A program made the position numbers and the translations under genes. The notes under the pieces were generated by a model. The model made no database searches. It saw only the letters and a list, made by a program, of their open reading frames with translations, and was not told the DNA's origin. A stretch of 64,000 nucleotides of DNA from Trematomus loennbergii. Its lineage: Eukaryota > Chordata > Actinopteri > Perciformes > Nototheniidae. The DNA lies in NCBI GenBank assembly GCA_012861695.1, contig JAAOOA010000263.1:192001-256000 (forward strand), given 5' to 3'. The number at the start of each line of letters is the position of its first letter. Positions within the stretch are counted from its first letter, which is position 1. This document shows positions 35,540 through 47,594 of the stretch, piece by piece.

Positions 35540-36924
35540 CAGTGGCGGCCGGTCCATAGGGGCGCTAGGGGGCGCCGCCCCACCTCTTCCCATATTAAAA
35601 AATAAAAATAAAAATTAAAATTAAAATTAAAATATATAAAAAATATATATATTTTTATTTTTATTTTAAATATTATATAATTGGTATCAGTAAAATGTAT
35701 AATCTACAATAAAATCTCGTTTAAAATTGTGTTACGATGTCTAAAGTTACTGATAAGTCACATGTTTCCTGCCTGGCCTTGCCCGTGTACCTTCTCTCGT
35801 CTGGGCGCTAAGAGAGGAGCCCTCAACCAGTGCAGCAGCCACTAGCAGCTGACTGTTGCTATCTGTAACGTGTAAACTATGCCGCGAAAACATAATTTCA
35901 GCCAATCAGCGTCGTCAAATATGATGGTCACAGGGCTCCTACATGAGCGCCCGGTGCAGTCTGTGAGTTATTTGGACTCGTATCCAAGGAGACAAAACAG
36001 GAAGCTGTCATACACTCTGGAAGCTACCATTAGCAGCTATTAAAAACTCAGTTTTTGACATACAAATGGAATTATGGATCATCAATCATTTTTCAAAGTG
36101 ACAGACACATTGGATTAACCTATGGATTAACCTTCAGCTGCGTTTTTCTCGTTTTGGATCAGAATTGTTATTCTGCAAAAGGTGAGCATATCTCCATGTT
36201 TTGCTACCTAAAGCTACATCGTGTGATGTCTGTATTTGCTTCCCTGTCGCGAGTTCTGATCGCTCAGTGATGATACTTATATTTCTAGAATATGTGGAAT
36301 CTCAGTTTGTAAGCTTGTTTGTGCATATCCGATAAGTATATCGATTGATTTATACCTAGAGTGCGTTAGCATTTTTTCGCTCAGGGCTCATTTAGACGCT
36401 TCTTGTGAGACTTGTGTTTTGTTTCGGTAAACATGGTTCATATCATCAGTTAGATGCGTTTCCTCTGAGTAGGACACATGAATAGTTTATTACATTTTAA
36501 GAAGCCCTGAGACACAGTTTCGTGAGAAAAAAAACAGGGGAAAAAAGCCCCTTAACAGGTTAAATGGGAATTCAATCAGTGTTCCCAAAGCCCCGGTGTT
36601 CTGCAGTTGTGTGGGCCTACTGTACTGTTGCACAGTTTATGCTGTAGAAACTATGTCCAGGACAAGGTGTTTGGAAGTTTTGGAAGATTCATAGCTAACC
36701 ACACTGAAGTTATGGAGGTATTGATCAGTCTTCTCATATTTTTAAGCCTCAAATTGTCCTTCTCCCCCCCCCCCCCCCCCCCCCCTCTAACATCACCAGA
36801 AGTCATGATTTAAGGGGTCTTTTCTCAAAAAAAATTACCGGGGAAGCATCCCCGGACCCCTCTAGTATTGTTTGATCACCATTTCCACAGCCCCACCTAA
36901 AATATTTTCCACCAGCCGCCACTG
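35540..36924 (+). mobile_element. hAT element (CAGTGGCGGC), full-length, non-autonomous
   Basis: Tips CAGTGGCGGCCGGTCC and CCACCAGCCGCCACTG. Inside, 35790-35940 matches the transposase exon start at 18600-18740 (CCTTCTCTCGTCTGGGCGCT; GCCGCGAAAACATAATTTC), then diverges. A poly-C run is at 36765-36786. At 36545-36563 GGGGAAAAAAGCCCCTTAACAGG abuts TTAA, the right tip of a second TTAA-type family. The expected 8-bp duplication is poor (CTCATAAC against CTCAAACT). Confidence 0.8.
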
Positions 36925-37532
36925 CTCAAACTGATTTGCAAAGATCGAAGATGTACTTGAGTAACTGTATTCGGTAAAATGATCATCTCTCCAGGACAGA
37001 ACCACTAAACTAACAGAAAACATTCTCCTTCTGTTTGCAGCCTTCAAAAAGTCCTGGAGGATAAGCAGCCATAAGAAAATCATAAAATCACCATCACCAA
37101 TCAATAATAAAATGTGTATTCATATCATACTTGATGTCTGCAAACCTTTTTTACACATATTGGTGCACATTGTAGCATAAACCACAAATATCAACAAAAG
37201 AGGCAAAGTCAAAACAAGGTTAATTTTAATTATTTATTTAGGTGCAAAACGCTCTAAGGTCTCATTCAAACCTAATAGTCCGCTTCTCACATATACTGTA
37301 TCAACTCAAATGTGAATTTTCCTTCACATTGAATCAGCAATCAGAAATTATGCAAATCAAATCAACTTTCAATCAGTCTTTGAGCTCCTTGAGTTGAAAA
37401 AGCAAACTGAAAACCTGCACAGAACACTGCACTGAATCATTCAAGGTAAGGCTAAACAGCATACGGCCTATTAGGGAGTGTCTTTCAGTTCCTTGAGTTT
37501 GTCCGTTAGCCGTCTCTCCAAAGTCTCCAGAT
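36925..37532. other. Spacer, then duplicated left edge of NLR unit B
   Basis: 36925-37110 has nothing recognised. 37115-37532 matches 2645-3070 of unit A. Confidence 0.6.
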
Positions 37533-37726
37533 GTTTTTCATTGCATGGCCTCAGATCTACTTCATATCGTAAACACATCTCTTCACTCAGGTATTTTTCC
37601 ACAGGCCCAAAAAACTGCAGTCATTAAACCGCTCTTAAAAAGAATAATCTAGATGCTTCAGTAATGAACAATTACTGGCCAATATCAAACCTGCCATTTC
37701 TAGGTAAAATCATTGAAAAAGTTGTA

Positions 37727-38816
37727 TAGAGTGGCGAAGTCACGCCCACTTATGGGACCTTATTTCGGAAAAATTATGCATTGAAGTCAATGGGGAGAGA
37801 AAACGTATCTTTCGATCCGTTTGAATTGTGCCATGAATTACACATATGATGTTTGTCAATCTTAAAAAATCATTTCCATGTCAAAAAAGTCACAGTTTGT
37901 CGTAAAACTGTTGAAATATAAGACTATGAAAAATACGTAACTAGAAAGACTACAAATCCCAGAGTCGCGTAAGTGATGTCACAATTGTTTTCCTCCGCTA
38001 AGATAAGATAACTTTAACAAGATGCCTGTGTGCTTAGTACCAGGTTGTTATTATACCAGCAAGGGTCTTGCTCGTTCTTTCGCTTCCCGTCTTCCCGACT
38101 TTATATATACAGTCTATGTTCCCGTCTGATGAAAGGACTAGGAGTGTCTGGATCAAGCTAGCTAGTAGCTAGCACGTTAGTTAGCATTACAGCCGTGTCA
38201 TTTGTATTAGCCTTAACATGAAGTAACATGAAGTAACCCAACATGTTAAACAGTAAGAGTAGTAGTCATATTTCGTGAACCCTTTGAATAGTACTGTCAC
38301 CGGTGTGATCATTCTATAATACACAATTTAAGCCCGGGGGAGAAATGCTAACGCTAACGCTAGCGATCTTCTCTACTTCATGCTATCTGCACAAATGGTT
38401 GACATTAAACATTAAAACGACCGGGCAGTTCAGAGAGAATCGAAGGCAGGCAGGCAGCTTTGCATGACATTCTTCAGGACGTGTTTCATTGTGGTGATAG
38501 TGTGAGGGTAGCCAATCGTTTTGTTGACAGTAGTGACGGCCATCTTGGTGACGTGTGTTGTTCTGTGAGACCAGAGATGTAGTTCATGAGCGTTTCACAC
38601 AAACAAATGTGTTACTTCACAGTTTTACGACACTTTTTTTTTTTTTTGACTTGCAAAATTATCTTTTAAATTGACAAACATCATATGTGTAATTCGTGGC
38701 ACAATTCAAACGGGATCGAAAGATAATCTTTCTCTCTCCATTGACTTCAATACATAATTTTTCCGAAATAAGGTCCCATGGAGGTCCACCGGAAGGGGAG
38801 GGACTTCGCCACTCTA
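37727..38816. mobile_element. TIR element with THAP fragment inside the L2
   Basis: The ends TAGAGTGGCGAAGTC and GACTTCGCCACTCTA start inverted arms of about 170 bp that hold ATGATGTTTGTCAATCTT and its inverse. The insertion joins GTTGTA and TTTCAA of the L2 frame with no obvious duplication, or TA only. The centre holds a THAP zinc-finger piece on + (38032-38170) and CTAGCTAGTAGCTAGC motifs. Superfamilies with THAP transposases are P and Kolobok; neither target size fits clearly. Confidence 0.8.
38032..38170 (+). pseudogene. THAP zinc-finger fragment
   Basis: ATG MPVCLVPGCYYTSKGLARSF: Cys-x4-Cys after MP, as in THAP domains. After about 35 bases of foreign-looking sequence with TATATATACAGTCTATG, FPSDERTRSVWIKLASS follows in another frame, matching the FP..E..R..W half. 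The distal Cys-His pair is missing. This is half of a DNA-binding domain from a transposase or a captured host gene. Confidence 0.65.
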
Positions 38817-39474
38817 TTTCAACAGTTGAGTAACTTCTTGCATTTAAATAACTGTTTGGATGTGTTCCAGTCAGGATTTCGTCCAAACCACAGCACTGAG
38901 ACTGCTCTCGTAAAGGTCTTCAATGACATCCACTTAAACACAGACAGTGGCAGAACTTCAGTGTTAGTATTATTAGATCTCAGTGCTGCGTTTGACACTG
39001 TTGACCACAACATATTACTAGACCGACTAGAAAACTGGGTGGGACTTTCGGAAACAGTTCTAAATTGGTTTGAGTCCTACTTAAAGGACAGAAAAATGTT
39101 TGTTTCTATAGGTAAATACACATCTGAGTTGACAAATATGACATGTGGGGTACCTCAAGGCTCCATCTTGGGGCCTCTTCTCTTTAACATCTACATGCTA
39201 CCACTGGCTCAGATAATGAAAAACAACAAAATAAGTTACCATAGCTATGCGGATGACACACAAATTTACGTAACAATTTCACCAGGAGACTATGCTCCAA
39301 TTCAAACACTGAGTAAGTGCATTGAACAAATCAATGACTGGATGTGTCAGAACTTTCTCCAATTAAACAAAGATAAAACTGAGGTAATTGTTTTTGGAGC
39401 CAAGGCAGAACGTATAAAAGTTAGCGCTGAGCTTCAGTCTGCAATGTTCAAAAAACAGATAAAGCCAGAAATCT
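38817..39474 (+). pseudogene. L2 ORF2, reverse transcriptase part
   Basis: The frame gives [37 protein letters not shown] (RT block with the first catalytic Asp), [20 protein letters not shown], and YADDTQIY (catalytic YADD). These are L2-clade residues. The 5' part including the endonuclease is missing, and a frame change near 39460 separates it from the next ORF. It copied its RNA in cis; it is now inactive. Confidence 0.88.
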
Positions 39475-39484
39475 AGGTGTAGTC

Positions 39485-40075
39485 ATGGACTCTGACCTGA
39501 GTTTCAACAGTCACATTAAAACAGTTACTAAATCAGCTTACTTTCACCTAAAGAATATATCCAGGATTAAAAGACTAATGTCACAGCAGGATTTGGAAAA
39601 ACTTGTCCATGCTTTTATCTTCAGTAGACTCGACAACTGTAATGGTGTCTTTACAGGTCTCACTAAAAAATCTATTAGAAAGCTGCAGCTAATTCAGAAC
39701 GCCGCTGCTCGAGTCCTCACTAACACTAAGAAAGTGGATTACATCACTCCTGTTCTGAAGTCCTTACACTGGCTTCCTGTGTGTCAAAGAATAGATTTCA
39801 AAATACTGCTGCTGGTTTATAAACCTTTGAATGGTTTAGGCCCAAAATACATGTCTGATCTACTGCTAAATTATGAACCATCCAGAACTCTCAGGTCTTC
39901 AGGGACTGGTCAGCTTTCTGTCCCCAGAGTCAGAACTAAACATGGAGAAGCAGCGTTCAGTTATTATGCTCCAAATATCTGGAACAAACTCCCAGAAACT
40001 TGCAGGTCCGCTGCAACTCTTACTACTTTTAAATCCAGGCTGAAGACTTTTCTTTTTGCCGCTGCTTTTAATTGA
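39485..40075 (+). pseudogene. L2 ORF2, C-terminal part
   Basis: MDSDLSFNSHIKTVTKSAYF, IQNAAARVLTNTKK, PVLKSLHWLPVCQRIDFKIL and APNIWNKLPETCRS are the conserved C-terminal segments of fish L2/CR1-like ORF2. It follows the RT frame by a one-base shift. It ends 190 bases before the element's 3' tail. Confidence 0.88.
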
Positions 40076-40262
40076 ACTATTCATATCTTAAACTGCACTG
40101 TAACATTTATCCATGTATTTTTTCTTTTAATGTTTATTTTATTATCTTTTATTTTTAATGACTGATTTTAAATGCCATTTTCTTAATGTCTTCCATTTTT
40201 GTAAAGCACTTTGAATTGCCTTGTGTTGAAAGGTGCTATATAAATAAACTTGCCTTGCCTTG

Positions 40263-40997
40263 CCTTTCCTTTCCCTTAGCAGCTCTTCCAAGGCCATTGG
40301 GCTTGGAGATGAAGCTTAGTTTTCTTTTTATGCAACTGTGTACTACTTCTACTCCACTACAGTTCAGAGGTACATGGTGTACTTTGACTTCACTACATGT
40401 ATTTAATCCCTTTAGTTACTTTACAGATGTGGATGAATGATGTGAAATATAATCAAGTGTTAAATCAGACTTAAGTTCCACCTGGAGTAAATTCACAAGC
40501 CACTGTTGGAGTCGGGAGGGCCGATAATTTATTCCGGCAAATTACTCAGACCTACTAATTGACCAAACAGAAGTTATTGAGTCTATGTAAGTTTACTGCT
40601 TGGCTCAGATCCACCAACGTCAGCAAGATCTCATCTCTATTAACTCCTGGAGAACCAGGTTCAATTAACTGCTGTTTCAATTCAGACGACCCGCTAAATC
40701 TGTTTAAGCGATCCCGAAGGATTTTGATATCAGTAATGAGATGTGGCCCTACCTAAGTGTGAGTGTGGCAGTGTGCAATCTTACCTTTAAGCAGGAGAGG
40801 AGAGCACAGATGTATTTTAAGTTGTCCCAGTCCAAAAGGTGGGATCAGTTTATTTGAAGAAAAATGGTCCACACGTATACAGGGTTTTTACCTTCTCTCG
40901 TTACAACATTACAATCATACTAAACAGATCATGCTGGGGTCATTTTCTAATCTAAAACCTTAATTCATAGTTTAGACATTAAAGTCTTCCGACAAAA

Positions 40998-41051
<54 letters not shown>

Positions 41052-41789
41052 AGGACTGGACTTGACTTGTCCAGACATATTCTATGGCTATGGCATAAGA
41101 CACACCTTCCCATGTTTGTGTAAAAAGGTCATGACCCCTACTCTGCAGGACTTGCAAAATATTATTCTCGGCTATGGCACAAACCTCAGTGTATTTCTCC
41201 TTAAGTCAGGAGCCCCCCTCCCTGTGTACTGCTGTGAGGGAAGAGGGAAGAAACTGTCTCTCCTCTCTTATCAGTGACACCCATAAACCCTAATAGGCCT
41301 TACACACTCAATTTAACAAACCACTTGTGTTTTGTTTATACTGTAAATATAGAAAACCATAAAATATGAAGCATTTTCATTGCGGGTTATACAAGAATAT
41401 AATTGATTATATTTGATTATAATTAACTTTCGTTTTAAGTATTCAACCTAATATGGAGATCTCAACACTACCCTGCAGTATACAAAGTCATTCAAACTAG
41501 CTGCACCTTTACCAGCTTTGAGAACACTTTAATGATCAATCATTATAAAACATATTATATATATTATTCTGAAATGGAGCCTCAGTGACCTTGAGATATC
41601 ACCCTCTTTCAATCCCAAGAAAACATTCCTCCTCAAAGACACATTCACCTCTGACAGACTTTCACTTGTGGACTAGAGTTATCCTGTGGATGAACTCAAG
41701 AAACACTATCTCCACCTACAAGGCCTTCCCCTTCCCTCTTTTCCAAAGTGCAGCCTCTCCTACTAATAGGTGCAGATAACTTTCACCTC
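40263..41789. repeat. Non-coding duplicated block (pair of 3086-4639)
   Basis: Matches unit A. A (GTCT)n then (CT)n tract at 40999-41051 and about 150 bases after it are specific to unit B. No gene is supported. Confidence 0.6.
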
Positions 41790-42226
41790 ATTACCCCAAC
41801 CAAAAGAGTCTCTTTGGGTCCACAGGGGGCACCAATAGCCCTCCAGCTAGGTTCAAATACAAGATCCCACTCCTCACCCATCACTGCATCCACGGGAACG
41901 CTCCTTCATACCTCAAGGAACTACTCTCCTCACAAACCTCCACACGTAACCTCCATTCTACAACCAACCATCTGCTTCCCCCCCCCAGGACCAAACTCTG
42001 CACCATGGGGGGGCTTTCTGTTCACCTGTGGAATTCCCTCCCAGACAAACTGAGGACTCCACAGACCCCTTTAAGAAGGGCCTAAAAACCTTTCTTTTTT
42101 AAAGCTTTTATTAAACTTGTGTTTCTTTAAAAAAAAAAAAAAAGTATATTATGCCCCTTGTAGCACTTTGAGATTACTTTTAGCAATGAAAGGTGCTTTA
42201 CAAATAAAATGCATTATTCTTATTCT
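41790..42226 (+). mobile_element. Truncated LINE 3' end (pair of 4640-5066)
   Basis: Same tail as in unit A, with a poly-A run at 42127-42142 inserted near TTTAAAGC and a tail of ATTATTCTTATTC. Confidence 0.7.
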
Positions 42227-42299
42227 TATCATTAGGTTGGACACTCCAAGGGCCCCCCTATTCAGGAGCCATCGGATGACCCCCAGAGTCTCTTCACCC

Positions 42300-42595
42300 C
42301 AACTGGAACCCCCGATGCCGAACTCAGTCGTCAGGTGGAGAAACTATGGCAGATAGATGTCCTCCCTTTCTGAAAGAGCCAGGCATCACCAGATCCAAGC
42401 GCCCCTCCAGTCCAGTGGACCCCCTTCCAGCAGCTCATGGACCGGGTCCTGCGTCCCACTCTCAGTATGCAGATATCCGGATGACTACATCGTTCAAAGT
42501 GAGATGTTGCGGCAGGTAAAGGCGGGGCTCCAAGCTAACCTGAAGAAGAGTGAGTTGGGGTATCTGGGGTCGATGGAGTCTCCTCTTTGGTGCCG
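42300..42595 (+). mobile_element. Ty3/Gypsy RT relic (pair of 5100-5410)
   Basis: QQLMDRVLRPTL followed out of frame by YPDDYIVQS at 42474 and GLQANLKKSELGYLG. Same break as in unit A. Confidence 0.7.
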
Positions 42596-42779
42596 GGATG
42601 GGTGGGAGGTGGTGGTAGGCAGCAGCAGGTGTATGTGCAACACATCTTTCTTCTTAAGATAAGCTTTAAGTACAATTGATTGTTTTTGTTCATTTGATAT
42701 TGATGAGAGCTAACAGGAAGTCTCTCATCAGCTGCAGCCTTCTTCTTTATTTTCCAAAATGCCTCCACGCTCCACTTCA

Positions 42780-43150
42780 CGTCTCAAACTCGCCCCGTGA
42801 TGAATAAACTGAGAACAAATCAAACCTGAGCTTGCAGATTTGTCTGGAACACCAGAAAAACAGGTTGAAACCTCAATAAATAAACTTCACACGGTACGAC
42901 CTCTCAGCTTTCTGTGTGTCTTCACTTCCTGTCACCTGAGAGGAGAAGGAGAGAGAGAGAGAATAATGATGATAATTAAACAAAGAGAAACAGCCAGAAT
43001 GATGAAGAGAGAGAAAGAAGAGTGTTGTTTTCCTTTGAGGTCATGCTCCATTAAAGAGTTTCATATCTTGATGAATGGAGGATATGGTTTCAGTACTCAC
43101 AGGTCTTCTGGATCTTGGCTCTGATCGTCTCTCCTAGTCCATATCCAATC
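42780..43150 (-). pseudogene. Candidate 3' exons of NLR unit B
   Basis: Equivalent of 5562-5953. The exon at 43150-43101 has acceptor CCCTACAG and donor GTGAGT; an alternative acceptor TCTCTACAG lies 24 bases upstream on the transcript (43174). The 28-nt exon at 42935-42908 keeps its acceptor, but its donor reads AAAGCTGAGA where unit A has AAAGGTGAGA. The last exon begins at 42843 and has an extra C before the stop. Confidence 0.35.
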
Positions 43151-43357
43151 CTGTAGGGATGATAATCTCCGATCCTGTAGAGACGAACACAATCCAACAG
43201 TTTAAGATCCAGTTTGAAATAAGTGTTAGTTCTTTGAGTCAGCTTCAGAGTCCTGATCTCATGCTTTACATCCCATCATATCTTCTCTGCAAACACTACG
43301 ACTGCCTGCCACAGCTCTCAGCTGCATGACAGGAAGTAACCAGTCATTGGTCTAGAA

Positions 43358-44532
43358 CAGGGGGGTCCAAACCTTTTTCACCGAGGGCCGCATACAGAAA
43401 AAATATATAAAGGTCTGGGCCGCTCTCTAGAGGTTTACTGCCTCATAAGTTCAGTTATAAGTCAGGAAACTCAATCAAATGAAGGTAAAGGATGCTTGTT
43501 ACTTGAAGATGCTTTAACCTGTTAAGCCCCGAGCCTGTTTTTCAGGTTTCAGGCTCGAAAATGACATGCCCAAAACAAATGACTACAACTTCACTTCTAA
43601 AAGGGTTATATGAATAATTTCTTTTATCAAAGCAAGGTTACATCTGTGAGTTGGATGTAGAAGTGTCAGAATCAATATAGATTTTTCTCAGTCGGAGTAA
43701 ATTCAGATGGAACATAGTAAAAAAAGGTAAATTCTTACCTCCGCCTACAAAAAACCCATTACTTATAGTGAAAACCACCCTTGGATGATGGGTTAGTAGA
43801 CTAAAAGCTTTAGTAATTCAAACTATAACATATAATAAGTACCCTGTATCAAGATTGAGGCAAAACAAGTTATATTTGACCTTTTTAGAGAGATTTAGCA
43901 AAAATAAGTTCCAGGCGGAATAAGCTTTTGGCACATTTGGGTATATCTGGTTCCATCAGTGCCATTTGACCTTTTCAGGTACCAGACTATAAAAAGGATG
44001 TATTACATTGAATTATCACCATAGGTATTCATTCCATTCAAAGAAAAAAAAAAAAAAGAAAAAAAATTAATAAAAAATTAAAAAAATCTTTTTTTTTTTT
44101 TTTTTTTTTGGAAAAACAAAAGATCCGCCGACGGGGGCTTTGGGGCTTAACAGGTTAAGAAACAAAACAGCTCTCAGCTCTCCAGAGGGTTTACTTTATT
44201 CTGTTAGCAGCTCATTCCTTTAAACAGGAGCTTCAGATTGATTATAATTACAGGAAGTATGAAGGGTTTATTTCACGCTTGTTATAACAATAAGTTATTG
44301 GGCTTTTTTCTTATCAAGTTAGATTTGTTAGAAAATGTTTTCAGCTTTAATTGACTGCATTTATTTTAAAGGTGGGCTTATTAACACATGAATACTACTG
44401 TGTAATATATGTGTACATATATATTTAAGAAGTACAATACAAGACAAGCACAAGTTTCATGTGTGGGCCATATTTCATTATACTTTCAATTTGCTGAGGG
44501 CCGATTCCGAGGGCCGCATTTGGAAACCCCTG
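43358..44532. mobile_element. hAT-type element, unit B copy
   Basis: Same insertion as 6137-6685: GTCTAGAA (43350-43357) and GGCTAGAA (44533-44540) flank it. It is enlarged by a nested TTAA element and has lost part of its right arm. Confidence 0.85.
43518..44154. mobile_element. TTAA element (CCTGTTAAGCCCC ends)
   Basis: Tips CCTGTTAAGCCCCGAG and TTTGGGGCTTAACAGG, TTAA on both sides (43514-43517, 44155-44158). Unit A shows the empty site GCTTTAAG near 6288. piggyBac-like by target; 637 bp, no coding. Confidence 0.85.
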
Positions 44533-44606
44533 GGCTAGAAACTAAAAACATACCATAAGAACAGACTACCTTTCCCACTCTTCTGTAAAACCCCATATGT
44601 CTGTTA

Positions 44607-45350
44607 TGGCGCGTTTCCACTACACGCCCCGCTCGGCCTCGCTCGGTATGGCTAGGCCTCGTTAGGACTGGCTCACTTTATGGCGCATTTCCATTACAGT
44701 TTAGGAACTGGGGTAGTATCTATAGTAACGCAGTGTAGGCGGAGCCGTGACGTCATCTTCAATGAGAACCCCAGAAAAACAACACAGCCATTAGCTGTTA
44801 GCACTCAGAGCTCACAGCTCCTCATATATGTTCAGAAACTAGACAAAAGTACACACCACAGACTGCCTGTGTCATGGCGAATACAGTCGCTGCTTTATTT
44901 ATGTCTGTATAGGCCGTTGTTGTGGTCGGAGCATATACTGCGTTAGCTTAGCCAATCTCCATTTAGAAAACACGCATTTTAAAAGGTTTTTCGCCTGCCG
45001 TCTGTCTGCAGACTTGTCAAAGCATTAATTCATGGTTTTTACTAACCGGTATCAGTATGTTGTTACTTCGGCATCATTTTGAAACGTGTATTACAATTAA
45101 ATCACGGTCAAATATGTCCATCTTGTTGTAGTTGTAGCCCCTTGCCAGCGATCCTCTCTCTAGTTTAGCATACTCAGCCCGACTCAGCCTCGTTGTCTCT
45201 GGCCCTAGACCCACGATTTTATGAGGCCAGAAAAACTGTGAATTAGGACCCGCCGGCCGGCACTAGGCCAAGTGGAAACGCAACCAAAGACGGGCCGCTG
45301 ACGTCACAGCCCTCTTAAACCGTGCTCCGCGCTGTAGTGGAAACGCGCCA
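44607..45350. mobile_element. TTA-flanked Harbinger-like element, unit B only
   Basis: Tips TGGCGCGTTTCCACTAC and GTAGTGGAAACGCGCCA, flanked by TTA (44604-44606, 45351-45353). Unit A has the empty site CTGTTAGAGAG near 6755. A 3-bp TTA target is typical of PIF/Harbinger. Internal sequence is shared in reverse with 15160-15520. No transposase. Confidence 0.88.
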
Positions 45351-45520
45351 TTAGAGAGTTGATTACTAAAGTGTGGCTTTGCATGTTCAGCTGGCTAGTT
45401 GATGGAAGAATGAAAGAGCCTGCAGTCAGTGGGTAACATCACTGATCTGTTTCCCCAGTGAGAGAAACACCTCCTGTGGTTCATACAATACTGCTGAACC
45501 AGCAGAGACCCCTTACTGAC

Positions 45521-45691
45521 CTGAGAGTCTCCAGTCTGCAGTCTGGCCTCTCCAGAAGATCTCTCAGCAGCTTCACTCCTGAATCCTGCAGATTGTTGTA
45601 ACTCAGGTCCAGATGTCTCAGATGGATGTTGGACTTCAGAGCTGAGGCCAGAGCAGAACAGCTGATCTCTGACAAACTGCAGTCCATCAGT
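45521..45691 (-). CDS. NLR unit B, third LRR exon
   Basis: 171-nt exon, acceptor TTCTTTATTCAG, donor GTCAGT-type. Reads [40 protein letters not shown] and [14 protein letters not shown] without interruption: one 57-residue fish NLR LRR unit. The unit A pair (6933-7098) is broken. It would form part of the C-terminal solenoid. Confidence 0.85.
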
Positions 45692-46080
45692 CTGAATAAA
45701 GAAAACATGAGGACAAAAATCAGTTTATATCAGATGTGTTACTCAACATTGAATGAATGGGAACAAAAACATATGTCTTCTTCAGAAAGTCAACTTTATC
45801 CTGTAAAACTAATATTACTTCAGATTAACTTTATTCAGACGTTATCGTTTACTAAATATTAAACACATAGATGTACTTTTAACAACTAACATCTATTACA
45901 GTTCCTTTAAGAATCAGTCAACATTTATCTCTGCACTTCTTACTTTAGTACCTACAAATGAAAGTATGAATAAAAGAACATTTATAACTTTATAGATGTA
46001 AGTTAATGATGTAGAAGAATCAGTTGAATAACTAATGAAACATGAGATCTCCAGCAGTAACAGAGAGTCAGTGAACTGAC

Positions 46081-46251
46081 CTGAGAGCCTCCAGTCTGCA
46101 GTCTGGGCTCTCCAGAAGATCTCTCAGCAGCTCCACTCCTGAATCCTTCAGAGCGTTCCCACTCAGGTTCAGATCTCTCAGATGGATGTTAGACTTCAGA
46201 GCTGAGATCAGAGCAGAACAGCTGATCTCTGACAACCTGCAGTTCTTCAGT
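46081..46251 (-). CDS. NLR unit B, second LRR exon
   Basis: 171 nt, acceptor TCTTTATTCAG, donor CAG/GTCAGT. Reads [40 protein letters not shown] and [14 protein letters not shown], intact. The next exon upstream on the transcript is now 7.5 kb away because of nested insertions. Confidence 0.87.
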
Positions 46252-47594
46252 CTGAATAAAGAGAACATGATGTAACTTTAGAAAACAATGTTCCTGTTTG
46301 AAATAACTCCAGGTTTAATAATCTGATCAGAGTTAAACAGAGTTTTAAAGGTCTCCTATCAAGCTATTTTTAGGCATATATTATGGGTCTCAGATATATA
46401 CAAATATATAAAAACATGTCTATGATGTGTTTTGCTCAAAATACCAAACAGATCATGCATTTTAGAAATCCCTCATATCCCTCTGTTCCAGCTGTTAGAG
46501 AAGAGCAGGTTCGGATCCTTAGCTTGAAAAAATAAACAAAGGAGGTGGAGCTAATGCCTGATCAGAATTCTACCAGCAGAAACTCAGCTAAATACTGCCG
46601 TGATGAAACTCCATATCATGTTCCAAACCACATCAAGGATTATCTCTGAAACTGTATGGAGCTCAAACTCTTTCTCTCTCTCAGGTTTACCACAAGGTGA
46701 GTTCCTTTTTATTTCCTGCTTCTTTACACATGCTCTCTCCAGTACAGGTTAGCTCTGAGTGTTAGCATGCTAATGTAAACACAGACCATATTACTTCCAG
46801 AACACGTCTCATTGTTTCTGACAGCAACGTTTCTGATTGGCCCGTTGGTGTAAAGCCCGCCCACATTTTAGTAATGTCGTCATGACGCAGCAAATCTGGA
46901 TCAGCTCTGTTGTTCCCCCGTTTTTAGAGATGTGGGTACGGAGGAAAAGAGAGAGGGGTTTGTTTCCTGACACTTTGTGAGTCTCCTGACACCGGGGCAA
47001 CCCGGTATCACGGCAAGACGTGAACATGTGACGATCTACCATGCTGGGAGACGTGAATATGTCACGGTTTCGTCCCTTCAAACGTGACAGTTACACGGTA
47101 TTGTTAACATGGCCCAACCAGTGGAGAAATACCCGGAAGTGCCAAGCAAATGGTCTACCGCGCCTATTGGTCGGTTTTTATTGTCAAAATGAGATGTTTT
47201 TTTTTTTTTTTTTTTTTACAAGTCTTTTTATTTCATTATAGTGTACAATAATCGATGCCATTTAATTTATATTGTAATATCACAGTACACTCACTACACT
47301 CCCCCCTCCCTCCCTCCACCCACACATACCCGCACAGGCAAAACCAAAAAAAGCTTATCAATATAACTTAAACAACAGAGCCATGAAAATAAACATAAAA
47401 AGGAAAAGGAAAAAATTGAACCAAAAAATAAATAAATAAAAAATAAAATAAAAACCAGACAAGTAAAACAAACAAATAATTATACAATACAAATAATTAT
47501 ACAATACAGTGACAATGTAGACAATGACAACACCATAACACGTATTTCCGGCCGTCAGGACAAATAGCCACAGAATGCACCATTCCATCACTGG

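Larger units (their letters stand above)
37533..40262 (+). mobile_element. L2-type LINE, 5'-truncated, unit B only
   Basis: Inserted after CCAGATGT relative to unit A (3057-3070). It starts within RT (KTAVIKPLLKKNNLD, PISNLPFLGKIIEKVV at 37611-37726), is broken by a 1,090-bp TIR element, resumes at 38817 with [12 protein letters not shown], and ends GTGCTATATAAATAAACTTG with a CCTTG simple tail, typical of fish L2/Maui elements. Confidence 0.88.
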
